From Rhodospirillaceae bacterium (GTDB lineage: Bacteria > Pseudomonadota > Alphaproteobacteria > Kiloniellales > DSM-21159), in the NCBI GenBank assembly GCA_006969625.1, contig CP030885.1, positions 372,001-436,000 on the forward strand: a stretch of DNA of 64,000 bases, written 5' to 3'. Of the stretch, positions 35,028 through 43,679 are shown piece after piece. The first letter of the stretch is position 1; every line of letters starts with the position of its first letter. The notes under the pieces are model-generated. The model saw nothing but the letters and a program-made list of their open reading frames with translations. It made no database searches and was not told the DNA's origin. A program made the position numbers and the translations under genes.

Positions 35028-35672
35028 ATGAACAGACGGCAGATACTGCAGCTTGGTGGTGGCGTCGCGCTCTTTGCGGCGGCGGGTGCCGGTGGCCTGG
35101 CGAGCCCCCGCGCGGCGCGTGCCCAGGCGAGCGACCCGCTCGCGGTCGGCGCCGACGAGCGCATCCTCGGCCAGGCCGACGCGTCGGTCACGCTGATCGA
35201 CTACTCCTCGCTGACCTGCCCGCACTGTGCGCGCTTCCACACCCAGACGCTGCCGCAGATCAAGCAGAACTGGGTCGACAGCGGCCGCGCGCGGGTGGTC
35301 TACCGCCACTTCCCGCTCGACCGGCTGGCGCTGATCGCCGCCATGTCGGCGGAGTGCATCGAGAACGACCGCGCCTACTTCGCCTACCTCGACACGCTCT
35401 TCGCGCGGCAGGCGGACTGGTCGCGCGCCGAGGATCCGCTCGGCGAGCTGAAGAAGCTGGCCGGGCTGGCCGGGCTGTCCGGCGCGCGCTTCGACGAATG
35501 CGTGCGCGACGAGGCGCTGGCCGACGGCATCCTGGCGCGCGTCGTGGTCGCCCGCGATGAGCTGGAGGTCTCCTCCACCCCGACCTTCTTCGTCGGCGAC
35601 GAGAAGATCGCGGGCGCGCAGGACTACGAGACGTTCGACGCGGCGCTGAGCGAGGCCGAGGGCGCGGCCTGA
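35028..35672 (+). CDS. DsbA-family thioredoxin-like protein with Tat-type signal
   Basis: A 214-residue exported thioredoxin-fold protein. The N-terminus MNRRQILQLGGGVALFAAAG followed by an ARA cleavage site looks like a twin-arginine signal. The redox motif is CPHC in SSLTCPHCARFHTQ (about residue 66), and the cis-proline loop is VSSTPTFFVGDEKIAGAQ. This is the DsbA/BDB-like group with a helical insertion. It likely forms or isomerises disulfides in the periplasm. It sits before smc, the conserved alphaproteobacterial position. An upstream promoter-like element supports the ATG at 35028. Confidence 0.9.
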   Translation: MNRRQILQLGGGVALFAAAGAGGLASPRAARAQASDPLAVGADERILGQADASVTLIDYSSLTCPHCARFHTQTLPQIKQNWVDSGRARVVYRHFPLDRLALIAAMSAECIENDRAYFAYLDTLFARQADWSRAEDPLGELKKLAGLAGLSGARFDECVRDEALADGILARVVVARDELEVSSTPTFFVGDEKIAGAQDYETFDAALSEAEGAA

Positions 35673-35745
35673 CCGCCGCTCGGCGGTCCCGCCCCTCGAC
35701 GGCTGAGCCGGCGCGCCGCGTCCCGATCGGGAGCGGAAGGGTCCC

Positions 35746-38700
35746 TTGGTTCAGTTCGTCAAGCTTCGCCTCGCCGGCTTCAAGTCCTTCGTCGATCCGA
35801 CGGAGCTGATGATCGAGCGCGGCACGACCGGCATCGTCGGGCCGAACGGCTGCGGCAAGTCCAACCTGGTCGAGGCGCTGCGCTGGGTGATGGGCGAGAC
35901 CTCCGCCAAGCGCATGCGCGGCGGCGGCATGGACGACGTCATCTTCGGCGGCAGCTCCTCGCGGCCGGCGCGCAACCTTGCGGAAGTCCAGCTCCATATG
36001 GACAACGGCGGCCGCGACGCGCCGGCCGGCTTCAACGACTTCGACGAGATCGAGATCGTCCGGCGGATCGAGCGCGAGAAGGGCTCCGACTACAAGATCA
36101 ACGGCAAGTCGGTGCGCGCCAAGGACGTGCAGCTCTTCTTCGCCGACCTCGCCTCCGGCGCCGCCTCGACGGCGCTGGTCAGCCAGGGGCGCGTGGGTGC
36201 CATCGTCAACGCCAAGGCGACCGACCGCCGCCACCTGCTGGAGGAGGCGGCCGGCATTGCCGGCCTGCACGCCCGGCGTCACGAGGCCGAGCTGCGCCTG
36301 AGGGCGGCCGAGACCAATCTGGAGCGCCTGGACGACGTCATCGGCACGCTGGACAACCAGCTCGCCGGCCTCAAGAAGCAGGCCCGCCAGGCGACCCGCT
36401 ATCGCAACATCGCCGAGCAGCTTCGCCGCACCGAGGCGCTGCTGCTGCACCTCGACGCCGAGGCGGCCCGGGCGGCGCTGCGCGCGGCACGCGAACGGCT
36501 GGCCGCGGCCGAGGAGCAGGTCGCCGGGCTGACCGAGCAGGCGGCGCGCGCCGCCACGCTGCAGGCCGAGGCGGCCAATGCCCTGCCGCCGCTGCGCGAG
36601 GCGGCGGCCGAGACCTCGGCGGCGCTGCAGCGCCTGTTGCTGGAGCGCGAGGGCCTCGACCGCGAGGAAGCACAGCTCGCCGAGGGGCTTCGGGCCGCCG
36701 AGCAGCGCCTGTCGCAACTGCTTGCCGACCTGGAGCGGAGCGACGCGCAGAGCCGCGACGCCGGCGAGGCGCTGGAGCGGCTGGAAGCCGAGCGTGCCGA
36801 GTTGGCCGGGGCGGCCGAGGGCGAGGCGGCGGCGCGCGCCGCGGCCGAGGCGGAGAAGGCGGCGCGGGCCGCAGACGCCCAGGCGGCGGAGGAGGCGGTC
36901 ACCGAGCTGTCCGGTCAGCTCGCCGCCGACGAGGCGCGCGCCACGGCGCTCGAGCGGCGGGTCGGCGAGGTCGGCGAGCGCATCGCCCGCCTGCAGGACC
37001 GCCTGGCCGCCGCCGCCCGCGACCGCGAGAAACTGGAGGCCGAGCGCGCCGCGGCCACCGATTTGGAGGCCGCCGATGCCGCCCTGGTCGAGGCTGAGGC
37101 GGGGCTCGAGCGGGCGCGCGCCGAAGCGGAGCAGGCCGAAGCCGCGCTCGCCGCCGCGCGCAGCGCCGAGGCCGAAGAGCGCCAGACGCTGCAGGCGCAA
37201 GAGGCGGCGCAGCAGAAGATCGAAGCCGAGATCGCCGCCCTCTCGGCGGTGCTGCATCCGGGCGATGCCGACATGTGGCCGCCGGTGGTCGAGGCGTTGA
37301 GCGTCGAGCCTGGCTACGAGACGGCCCTGGGGGCCGCGCTCGGCGACGACCTGCAGCACCCGGCCGACGAGGCGGCGCCGGTGCATTGGGAGACGCTGCC
37401 GGCCTTCGCCCGGCCGCCGACCCTGCCCGAGGGGGCGCGGCCGCTGGACCGGATGGTGCGCGGCGCACCCGCCCTGGCGCGGCGCCTGTCGCAGGTCGGC
37501 GTCGTCGCCGACGCCGCTCAGGGCGCACGCCTTCACGCGCAACTCGCCCCTGGCCAGCGGCTGGTCACCCGCGACGGCGCCCTGTGGCGCTGGGACGGCC
37601 TGACCGCCAAGGCCGACGCGCCGAGCGCCGCCGCCGTGCGCCTGGAGCAGAAGAACCGCCTCGCCGACCTCGAGGAGGAGCTGGGCATCCAGGCGCGCAG
37701 CCTCGCCGCCGCCCGTGACGCCCACGCCGAGGTGGCGGCGGCGGCCGAGGCGGCGACCCAGGCCGAGCGCGCCACCCGCGAGGCGCAGCGCGCCGCCTAC
37801 GCCGAGGCCAACCGGGTGCGCGAGACGCGCAGCCAGCTCGCGGCCAAGCTGACGGCCACCGATTCCAAGCTGCAGGCGCTGGACGAGAGCCGCGTTCGCC
37901 TGGAGGCCGACCTCGCCGAGGCGCGCGAGGCGCACGGTGCGGCCGAGCGCGACCGTGCCGCCCTGCCGGACCTGGCTGCCGTGCGCCAGCGGCTCGCCGC
38001 CCTACGCGCCGACCTCGCCGAGAAGCGCGGCTTGCTGTCGCAGGCCGACGCGGCGCTTCAGGGCCTGCTGCGCGAGGTCCAGCAGCGCGCCGAGCGCCTG
38101 CGCGGCATCGCCCGTGAAGGCGAGGCCTGGCAGCGCCGCGCCGAGGAGGCGCGCAGCCACGCCGGCGACCTGGCGCAGCGCCGCGCCGGCATCGAACGGG
38201 AACTGGCCGGGCTGAAGGCGCAGCCGGCCGTGCTGGCCGACAGGCGCGAGCGGCTGGCGGCTGCGATCGAGGCGGCCGAGACGCAGCGCAAGCAGGCCGC
38301 CGACGCCCTGGCCGAGGGCGAGCGCAGGCTGGCCGAAGGCGACCGTGTGCTGAAGCAGGCCGAACAGGCGCTCGCCGCGGCGCGCGAAGAGCGGGTGCGC
38401 GCCGAGGGCGCCGTCGAGCAGGGCCAGCAGACCCTGGCCAACGTCGCCACCCGCGCGCAGGAGCGCCTGGAGGTGCGGCTGGAGGGGCTGCCGTTCCTCG
38501 CCGAGCTGAAGGAAGACCAGGCGCTGCCGCCGCACGACCAGGTCGAGGCGAAGGTGCAGCGCCTGATCCGCGAGCGCGACAACATCGGGCCGGTCAACCT
38601 GCGCGCCGAGGCGGAGGCGGCCGAGCTGGAACGGCAGATCGAGGGCATGCAGAACGAGCGGGCCGACCTGGTCGCCGCCATCGCCCGCCTGCGCCAGGGC

Positions 38701-39210
38701 ATCTCCAGCCTGAACCGGGAGGGGCGCGAACGCCTGCTTGCCGCCTTCGAAAAGGTCGACGCCAAGTTCTCCGAGCTCTTCACCCGGCTGTTCGGCGGCG
38801 GCGCGGCGCACCTCAAGCTGACCGAGTCCGACGATCCGCTGGAGGCCGGCCTGGAGATCATGGCCAGCCCCCCGGGCAAGCGGCTGCAGGTGCTCTCCCT
38901 GCTGTCGGGCGGCGAGCAGGCGCTGACGGCGCTGGCGCTGCTGTTCGCGGTGTTCCTGATCAATCCGGCGCCGATCTGCGTGCTCGACGAGGTCGACGCG
39001 CCGCTCGACGACAGCAACGTCGACCGCTTCGTCTCCCTGGTCGACGAGCTGGCGCACGAGCTGGAGACCCGCTTCCTGATCGTCACCCACCACCGCCTGA
39101 CCATGGCACGGGTCGACCGCTTGTTCGGCGTGACCATGTCCGAGCGCGGGGTCTCGCAGCTCGTCTCCGTCGACCTGGAGGCTGCGGAGGCTCTGAAGGA
39201 ATCTGCGTAA
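35746..39210 (+). CDS. smc: Chromosome segregation protein SMC
   Basis: A 1154-residue SMC ATPase starting at TTG after GGAAGG. Walker A is GPNGCGKS (residues 32-39), Q-loop and head motifs follow (VIFGGSSSRP), then two long Ala/Glu/Arg-rich coiled coils flank the hinge (about residues 500-620). The C-terminal head has the signature LSGGEQ (1053-1058) and Walker B in ICVLDEVDAPLDDSN. It dimerises at the hinge and with ScpAB organises and segregates the chromosome. The coiled coils are unusually rich in alanine, reflecting genome GC. Length is normal. Confidence 0.97.
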   Translation: MVQFVKLRLAGFKSFVDPTELMIERGTTGIVGPNGCGKSNLVEALRWVMGETSAKRMRGGGMDDVIFGGSSSRPARNLAEVQLHMDNGGRDAPAGFNDFDEIEIVRRIEREKGSDYKINGKSVRAKDVQLFFADLASGAASTALVSQGRVGAIVNAKATDRRHLLEEAAGIAGLHARRHEAELRLRAAETNLERLDDVIGTLDNQLAGLKKQARQATRYRNIAEQLRRTEALLLHLDAEAARAALRAARERLAAAEEQVAGLTEQAARAATLQAEAANALPPLREAAAETSAALQRLLLEREGLDREEAQLAEGLRAAEQRLSQLLADLERSDAQSRDAGEALERLEAERAELAGAAEGEAAARAAAEAEKAARAADAQAAEEAVTELSGQLAADEARATALERRVGEVGERIARLQDRLAAAARDREKLEAERAAATDLEAADAALVEAEAGLERARAEAEQAEAALAAARSAEAEERQTLQAQEAAQQKIEAEIAALSAVLHPGDADMWPPVVEALSVEPGYETALGAALGDDLQHPADEAAPVHWETLPAFARPPTLPEGARPLDRMVRGAPALARRLSQVGVVADAAQGARLHAQLAPGQRLVTRDGALWRWDGLTAKADAPSAAAVRLEQKNRLADLEEELGIQARSLAAARDAHAEVAAAAEAATQAERATREAQRAAYAEANRVRETRSQLAAKLTATDSKLQALDESRVRLEADLAEAREAHGAAERDRAALPDLAAVRQRLAALRADLAEKRGLLSQADAALQGLLREVQQRAERLRGIAREGEAWQRRAEEARSHAGDLAQRRAGIERELAGLKAQPAVLADRRERLAAAIEAAETQRKQAADALAEGERRLAEGDRVLKQAEQALAAAREERVRAEGAVEQGQQTLANVATRAQERLEVRLEGLPFLAELKEDQALPPHDQVEAKVQRLIRERDNIGPVNLRAEAEAAELERQIEGMQNERADLVAAIARLRQGISSLNREGRERLLAAFEKVDAKFSELFTRLFGGGAAHLKLTESDDPLEAGLEIMASPPGKRLQVLSLLSGGEQALTALALLFAVFLINPAPICVLDEVDAPLDDSNVDRFVSLVDELAHELETRFLIVTHHRLTMARVDRLFGVTMSERGVSQLVSVDLEAAEALKESA

Positions 39211-39223
39211 CGCCAGATTTTTT
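39200..39223 (+). terminator. Intrinsic terminator overlapping the smc stop codon
   Basis: AATCTGCG and CGCCAGATT pair with one bulged base around a TAA loop that is itself the smc stop codon, followed by a run of T (39218-39223). This is the only hairpin-plus-T-tract of classical type noticed in the window. Confidence 0.6.
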
Positions 39224-39271
39224 CAGTGAAATCAACAGCCTGATGTCTTTTCGCACCTGCGTTGTTCGGCC

Positions 39272-39300
39272 TTGACCTCTTAGGGGCCGATCCGTAAGGT
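39272..39300 (+). promoter_or_regulatory. Predicted promoter of the F0 ATP synthase operon
   Basis: TTGACC (39272-39277), 17 bases, TAAGGT (39295-39300) in an AT-richer patch after the smc terminator. Transcription would begin about 120 bases before atpI. Confidence 0.5.
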
Positions 39301-39428
39301 TCGCGCGCTTTTCGGCGCGGTGGCGGCCGATGGCGGGGGTTTTTCGTTCGGGCAGGGCCGCCGCCGGCGGACCGCGGAGCGCCGAGCGGTCGGGTCGCCT
39401 TTTCCACGAGAATGGGAGTGCCCGACGC

Positions 39429-39845
39429 ATGGCGCCTTCGCCCGAGGACGACAGGCCTTCCGCCTCGGACGGCGGCTTCGACGCCCGGCTGAAGGCGGCA
39501 CAGTCGCGCCGCAAGGCCGAGAAGTCGAAGTGGAAGCGGGCCGAGACCCAGGGGCCGAGCGGTCTGGGGATCGGCATGCGGATCGCGACCGAGATCGTGG
39601 CGGCCATCGCCGTCTCGGTAGGTCTGGGGCTGGTGCTCGACGACCTGCTGGGAACCAAGCCCTGGATGCTGATCCTCTTCATCGTCCTGGGTACCGGTGC
39701 GGCCTTCACCAACGTCGTGCGCACCGGCCGCGAGCTGGAGCGCAAGAGCAAGGAAGCCAAGGCCCGGGCGGCCGCGCAGGCGCAGCAGGATCGCGCCGCC
39801 GCCGCGCCGGGCAAGAGCGAGAGGGGCGAGAAGCCAGGTGGCTGA
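39429..39845 (+). CDS. atpI: ATP synthase protein I (AtpI/Atp1 family)
   Basis: A 138-residue protein with two transmembrane helices (about residues 50-73 and 78-97) between a charged N-terminus (GGFDARLKAAQSRRKAEKSK) and a Lys/Ala-rich tail. AtpI assists assembly of the c-ring or ion supply for F0. The ATG at 39429 was chosen because it begins the acidic PSPEDDRPSASDGG leader after GGGAG; a further upstream ATG at 39330 would add 33 arginine-rich residues and is less likely. It overlaps atpB by 8 bases. Confidence 0.85.
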   Translation: MAPSPEDDRPSASDGGFDARLKAAQSRRKAEKSKWKRAETQGPSGLGIGMRIATEIVAAIAVSVGLGLVLDDLLGTKPWMLILFIVLGTGAAFTNVVRTGRELERKSKEAKARAAAQAQQDRAAAAPGKSERGEKPGG

Positions 39846-40596
39846 AGCAGCGAACGAGGCCGGCGGCGGCTTTCCCGTCGATCCCCTGAAGCAGTTCGAG
39901 ATCCAGCCGATCGTCCCGATCAACGTCGGCGGTCTGGATCTGTCCTTCACCAATTCCTCGCTGTGGATGCTGATCACCATCGGCGCGGTGACCGCGCTGC
40001 TGACCGTGGCGACCGGCCGGCGCGCGCTCGTGCCCGGTCGTCTGCAGTCGGTCGCCGAGTTCTTCTACGAGACCATCGCCAACATGGTGCGCGACAACGT
40101 GGGCAGCGAAGGGCGGCAGTACTTCCCTTTCATCTTCACGCTCTTCATGTTCGTGCTGTTCGGCAACCTGCTCGGCATGATCCCGACATCCTTCACCTTC
40201 ACCAGCCACATCGCCGTCACCTTCTTCATGGCGATCGTGATCTTCGTCGCGGTGACGGCGATCGGCTTCGCGCGCCACGGCCTCGGCTACCTGCGCATGT
40301 TCTTCCCGCACGGCGCGCCCGCCTGGACGGCGGTCATCCTGGTGCCGATCGAGGTCATCTCCTACCTGTCGCGCCCGATCAGCCTGTCCGTGCGTCTCTT
40401 CGCCAACATGATGGCCGGCCACATCCTGCTGAAGGTCTTCGCCGGCTTCGTGCTGCTGATGGGCGTGGCGGGGGTGGTGCCGCTGGCCGCCCTGATCGGC
40501 ATCACGGCGCTGGAGTTCCTGGTCGCCACGCTGCAGGCCTACATCTTCACCATCCTGACCTGCGTCTACCTGCACGACGCGATCCACATGCACTGA
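39838..40596 (+). CDS. atpB: F0F1 ATP synthase subunit a
   Basis: A 252-residue membrane subunit starting at GTG within the atpI 3' end. It begins PVDPLKQFEIQPIVPI and has five to six helices. The essential arginine is in SLSVRLFANMMAGHILL, and EFLVATLQAYIFTILTCVYL is the conserved last helix pair. It forms the proton half-channels facing the c-ring. Upstream in-frame sequence belongs to atpI. The normal order atpI-atpB-atpE-atpF'-atpF follows, with F1 genes elsewhere, as usual in alphaproteobacteria. Confidence 0.96.
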   Translation: MAEAANEAGGGFPVDPLKQFEIQPIVPINVGGLDLSFTNSSLWMLITIGAVTALLTVATGRRALVPGRLQSVAEFFYETIANMVRDNVGSEGRQYFPFIFTLFMFVLFGNLLGMIPTSFTFTSHIAVTFFMAIVIFVAVTAIGFARHGLGYLRMFFPHGAPAWTAVILVPIEVISYLSRPISLSVRLFANMMAGHILLKVFAGFVLLMGVAGVVPLAALIGITALEFLVATLQAYIFTILTCVYLHDAIHMH

Positions 40597-40694
40597 GACG
40601 CGGATGCGCCGATCCCGGCCGCGCGCCGCGCCGGGCTCGGGCCACCCACCGACCGAATTCGATCAACAGCGAGACACATCAAGGAGCGTTACCG

Positions 40695-40919
40695 ATGGAC
40701 ATGGAAGCCGCACGGATGATCGGCGCGGGTCTGGCGACCCTGGGCATGATCGGTGCCGGCCTGGGCGTCGGCCAGGTCTGGGCCAACTTCTTCAACGCGA
40801 TCGCCCGCAACCCGGCGGCCAAGGACGAGATCGGCGCGAACATCTGGATCGGCTTCGCGGTCACCGAGGCCATCGCGATCTTCTCGCTGGTCGTCGCGCT
40901 GCTGATCCTCTTCGGCTGA
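40695..40919 (+). CDS. atpE: F0F1 ATP synthase subunit c
   Basis: A 74-residue hairpin proteolipid with two helices joined by the polar loop ARNPAAKDEIG. The proton-binding carboxylate is Glu58 in GFAVTEAIAIFSLVVALLIL, and the first helix is glycine-rich (GAGLATLGMIGAGLGVGQ). Multiple copies form the rotor ring. An AAGGAG ribosome site precedes the ATG, consistent with high translation. Motif and length are those of alphaproteobacterial c subunits using protons. Confidence 0.97.
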   Translation: MDMEAARMIGAGLATLGMIGAGLGVGQVWANFFNAIARNPAAKDEIGANIWIGFAVTEAIAIFSLVVALLILFG

Positions 40920-41018
40920 GCCGGCCGGCGGCGCGCCTCGCGCCGCGGGCCTCGCTTCGGGCCGGCCCGCCTGCCGTGCGGGCCCGGCCCCCGGCATCCG
41001 TTCGAGGAGCAGCCAAGG

Positions 41019-41663
41019 GTGAACCCAGCGATGCGCCGTAGCCCCGAAACGCCCGTCTCCCGTCCCACCGCCAGGCTCCTCGCCGCGGCGGTCGGCGCGC
41101 TGGCCGCTCTGCCGCTGGCCGCCCTGCCGCTGGCGGCCGCCGAGGGCGGCGGCTCGGACGGTCTGCCGCAACTGACCCAGACGGACACCTTCGTCGGACA
41201 GATCTTCTGGACGATCATCACCTTCGGCATCCTCTATTTCGCGATGTCCAAGGTGATCATCCCGCGGATCGGCGAAGCGATGGAGGAACGCCAAGACAAG
41301 ATCGACGACGACCTGTCGCGCGCCGAGAAGCTGAAGCGCGAGACCGAGCAGGTCATCGAGGAGTACGAGGCCAAGCTGGCGGAGGCCCGCGGCGCCGCGC
41401 GCGAGACCGTGCGCGAGGCGACCGAGGCCTGGGAAGCCCAGGCCGCCAAGCGCGAGAAGAAGGCGAACGAGGCGCTGGCCAAGAAGACGGCGGAGGCGGA
41501 GGAGCGCATCGCCGCCGCCAAGCAGGCGGCGCTCGACAACCTCAAGAGCGTCGCCACCGAGGTCTCCACGGCCGCGTCCGCCAAGCTGCTAGGCAGCGCG
41601 CCGAGCGAGGCCGACGCGCAGAAGGCGGTCGAAGCGAGTTTGGCCGAGGGAGGGCGCGGCTGA
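41019..41663 (+). CDS. F0F1 ATP synthase subunit b' (AtpF2)
   Basis: A 214-residue b-type stator subunit. A hydrophobic leader (residues about 20-42) precedes the membrane helix FVGQIFWTIITFGILYFAMS, then a long charged coiled coil (KLKRETEQVIEEYEAKLAEA and following). This is the b' paralogue found beside b in alphaproteobacteria and phototrophs. GTG at 41019, nine bases after AGGAG, is preferred; ATG at 41031 is possible. It overlaps atpF by one base (TGATG). Confidence 0.92.
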   Translation: MNPAMRRSPETPVSRPTARLLAAAVGALAALPLAALPLAAAEGGGSDGLPQLTQTDTFVGQIFWTIITFGILYFAMSKVIIPRIGEAMEERQDKIDDDLSRAEKLKRETEQVIEEYEAKLAEARGAARETVREATEAWEAQAAKREKKANEALAKKTAEAEERIAAAKQAALDNLKSVATEVSTAASAKLLGSAPSEADAQKAVEASLAEGGRG

Positions 41664-42145
41664 TGCTGTCCAGCGAGTACACCTGGATCACCCTGTCGCT
41701 CTTCGTCATCCTCGGGCTGATGGTCTGGAAGGGCGGGCCGCCGATCGTGCGGGCGCTCGACAAGCGTGCCGAGCGCATCCGCCGCGAGTTGGAAGAGGCG
41801 CAGACCCTGCGCGAGGACGCGCAGAAGATGCTGGCCGAGTACAAGCGCAAGCAGCGCGACGCGATCAAGGAAGCCGAGGAGATCGTCGAGCACGCCAAGG
41901 CCGAGGCCGAACGGCTGCGCAAGACCGCCGAGGCCGACCTCGAGGCCAGCCTCAAGCGTCGCGAGGAGCTGGCCATGGCGAAGATCGAGCAGGCCGAGCA
42001 GAACGCCCTGGCCGAGGTGCGCAACCGCGCTGTCGACGTCGCCATCGCCGCCGCCGGCAAACTGATCGCCGAGAAGATGGACGACAAGACCGCCGAGCGG
42101 CTCACCGGGGCGGCGATCGAGGACGTCGGCCGGCGCCTGAACTGA
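41663..42145 (+). CDS. atpF: F0F1 ATP synthase subunit b
   Basis: A 160-residue stator subunit with an N-terminal membrane helix (WITLSLFVILGLMVWKGGPP) and a long helical cytoplasmic part (IRRELEEAQTLREDAQKMLA and following) that dimerises with b' and holds F1. The ATG shares a base with the b' stop. It is the last F0 gene; a tRNA-binding domain gene follows after a 123-base gap. Confidence 0.95.
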   Translation: MLSSEYTWITLSLFVILGLMVWKGGPPIVRALDKRAERIRRELEEAQTLREDAQKMLAEYKRKQRDAIKEAEEIVEHAKAEAERLRKTAEADLEASLKRREELAMAKIEQAEQNALAEVRNRAVDVAIAAAGKLIAEKMDDKTAERLTGAAIEDVGRRLN

Positions 42146-42268
42146 GGCCGGCCGCCCGAGTATCCCCAACGCCTCGTCCGGAGCGGGTCGAAGGACGCGA
42201 TGCGCCGGCGGTACGCATCGCGACCGGCGAGGCGGTGCGGCATGCACCGTGAACTTGGGGAGCCAGAG

Positions 42269-42625
42269 ATGGGCGAGGGGGAGGCAACGGCCGAGATCGG
42301 CTTCGGCGACTTCCTGAAGGTCGACATCCGTGTCGGCCGCATCGTGCGCGCCGAGCCCTTTCCCGAGGCGCGGCGTCCGGCGATCAAGCTGTGGGTCGAC
42401 TTCGGCCCGGAGATCGGCGAGCGCAAGACATCGGCCCAGATCACCAAGTACTACACGCCTGAGGAGCTGCCGGGACGCCAGGTGCTGGCGGTGGTCAACT
42501 TCCCGCCCAAGCAGATCGGCAGGTTCATGAGCGAGATCCTGGTGCTCGGGGTGCCCGACGCCGAGGGCGAGGTGGTCCTGCTGCGCCCCGACCGCGACGT
42601 GCCGATCGGCGGCCGGATGTATTAG
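42269..42625 (+). CDS. CsaA-like tRNA-binding domain protein
   Basis: A 118-residue protein of the EMAP/tRNA-binding OB-fold. It has FLKVDIRVGRIVRAEPFPEA, ITKYYTPEELPGRQVLAVVN and the C-terminal VLLRPDRDVPIGGRMY, the CsaA pattern. CsaA proteins bind tRNA or have chaperone-like export activity. The ATG at 42269 follows a GGGGAG site; upstream in-frame codons do not resemble the family. Its TAG stop is made from the TA target plus the first base of an IS630-type element; without the insertion the stop would also be TAG. Confidence 0.87.
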   Translation: MGEGEATAEIGFGDFLKVDIRVGRIVRAEPFPEARRPAIKLWVDFGPEIGERKTSAQITKYYTPEELPGRQVLAVVNFPPKQIGRFMSEILVLGVPDAEGEVVLLRPDRDVPIGGRMY

Positions 42626-43679
42626 AGCGGTTTCCAGCCGATGGGAATCGAGGAGGGCTTCCCGAATCGTGCGGGACGTGATTCAAGATGCGTGCTGGGG
42701 AGGGAGGCCAGCATGCATGGGTCGAGGGCTATCGATGGACCTGCGTGAGCGGGTGGTGGCGGCGATCGAGCGTGACGGGATGAGCTGCCGGCAGGCCGCG
42801 GCGCGGTTCGGGGTGGCGCCGTCGACGGCGGTCCGCTGGCGCCAGTTGATGCGGGCGACCGGGAGCGCGGCGCCGAAGCCGCAGGGCGGCGACCGGCATT
42901 CGCACCGGATCGAGGCCCATGCGCCGTTCATCCTCGATCTCTGGGAAGAGCGGCGTGACATCACGCTGGTGGAAGTCCAGCGCCGGCTGGCCGAGCGCGG
43001 CACGCCGGTGGGTATCGGCACGGTCCACCGCTTCTTCCGGCGCCACGGGCTGACGCGCAAAAAAAGACCGGCCACGCCGTCGAACAGGATCGCCCGGACA
43101 TCCTGACCAAGCGACAGGCCTGGTTCGAGGAGCAGCCCGATCTCGATCCCGCGCGGCTCGTCTTCATCGACGAGACCTGGGCCTCGACGGCCATGGCCCG
43201 CAGCCACGGCCGCGCGCCGCGGGGCGAGCGGCTGCGCATGGGCCTGCCCTTCGGCCACTGGAAGACGACGACCTTCGTCGCCGGCCTGCGGCTGTCGGGC
43301 ATCGTCGCCCCGATGGTCCTGGACGGACCGATCAACCGCCGCGCCTTCGAGGCCTATGTCGGGCAGGTCCTGGTGCCCGAGCTGAGCGCGGGCGATGTCG
43401 TGATCATGGACAACCTGAGCAGCCACAAGTCCCCGGCGATCCGCGCCGCCATCGAGGCCGCCGGGGCGGAGCTGCGCTTCCTGCCGCCCTACAGCCCGGA
43501 CTTCAACCCGATCGAGATGGCCTTCGCCAAGCTGAAGGCAGGGCTGCGCAAGGCCGCCGAACGCACCGTCGACGGCCTGTGGCACGCCATTGGCGTCCTG
43601 ATCGACCGCTTCACCCCGACCGAATGCGCCAACTTCTTCAACGCTGCTGGCTATGTGCCAGACTGAAAGGAAAACGCTC
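42625..43679 (+). mobile_element. IS630-family insertion sequence
   Basis: A 1055-base element flanked by a TA duplication (42623-42624 and 43680-43681). Terminal inverted repeats read GAGCGGTTTCC at the left and, reverse-complemented, GAGCGTTTTCC at the right, with one mismatch. It carries one transposase in two overlapping frames. TA target use and the DDE transposase mark the IS630/Tc1 superfamily. It is inserted exactly between the convergent stop codons of the CsaA-like gene and rsmD. Confidence 0.93.
42735..43666 (+). CDS. IS630-type transposase, two frames joined by -1 frameshift
   Basis: Frame one (from 42735, MDLRERVVAAIERDGMSCRQ) has helix-turn-helix DNA-binding regions (AAARFGVAPSTAVRWRQLM) and ends at 43106. 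Frame two, shifted by -1, carries the DDE catalytic domain: VFIDETWAST, VIMDNLSSHKSP and SPDFNPIEMAFAKLKAG, ending AGYVPD at 43666. The join lies at a run of seven A (43059-43065), where the product would read TRK then KTGHAVEQ. Such runs direct programmed frameshifting in many IS630 elements. All three acidic residues are present, so the element may still be active. Confidence 0.88.

Noticed and set aside
42669-43106. Treating the two transposase frames as separate genes or as a simple sequencing error
   Set aside because: The A7 run at the junction, intact DDE residues and intact terminal repeats fit programmed frameshifting better, although an indel in the run cannot be excluded.
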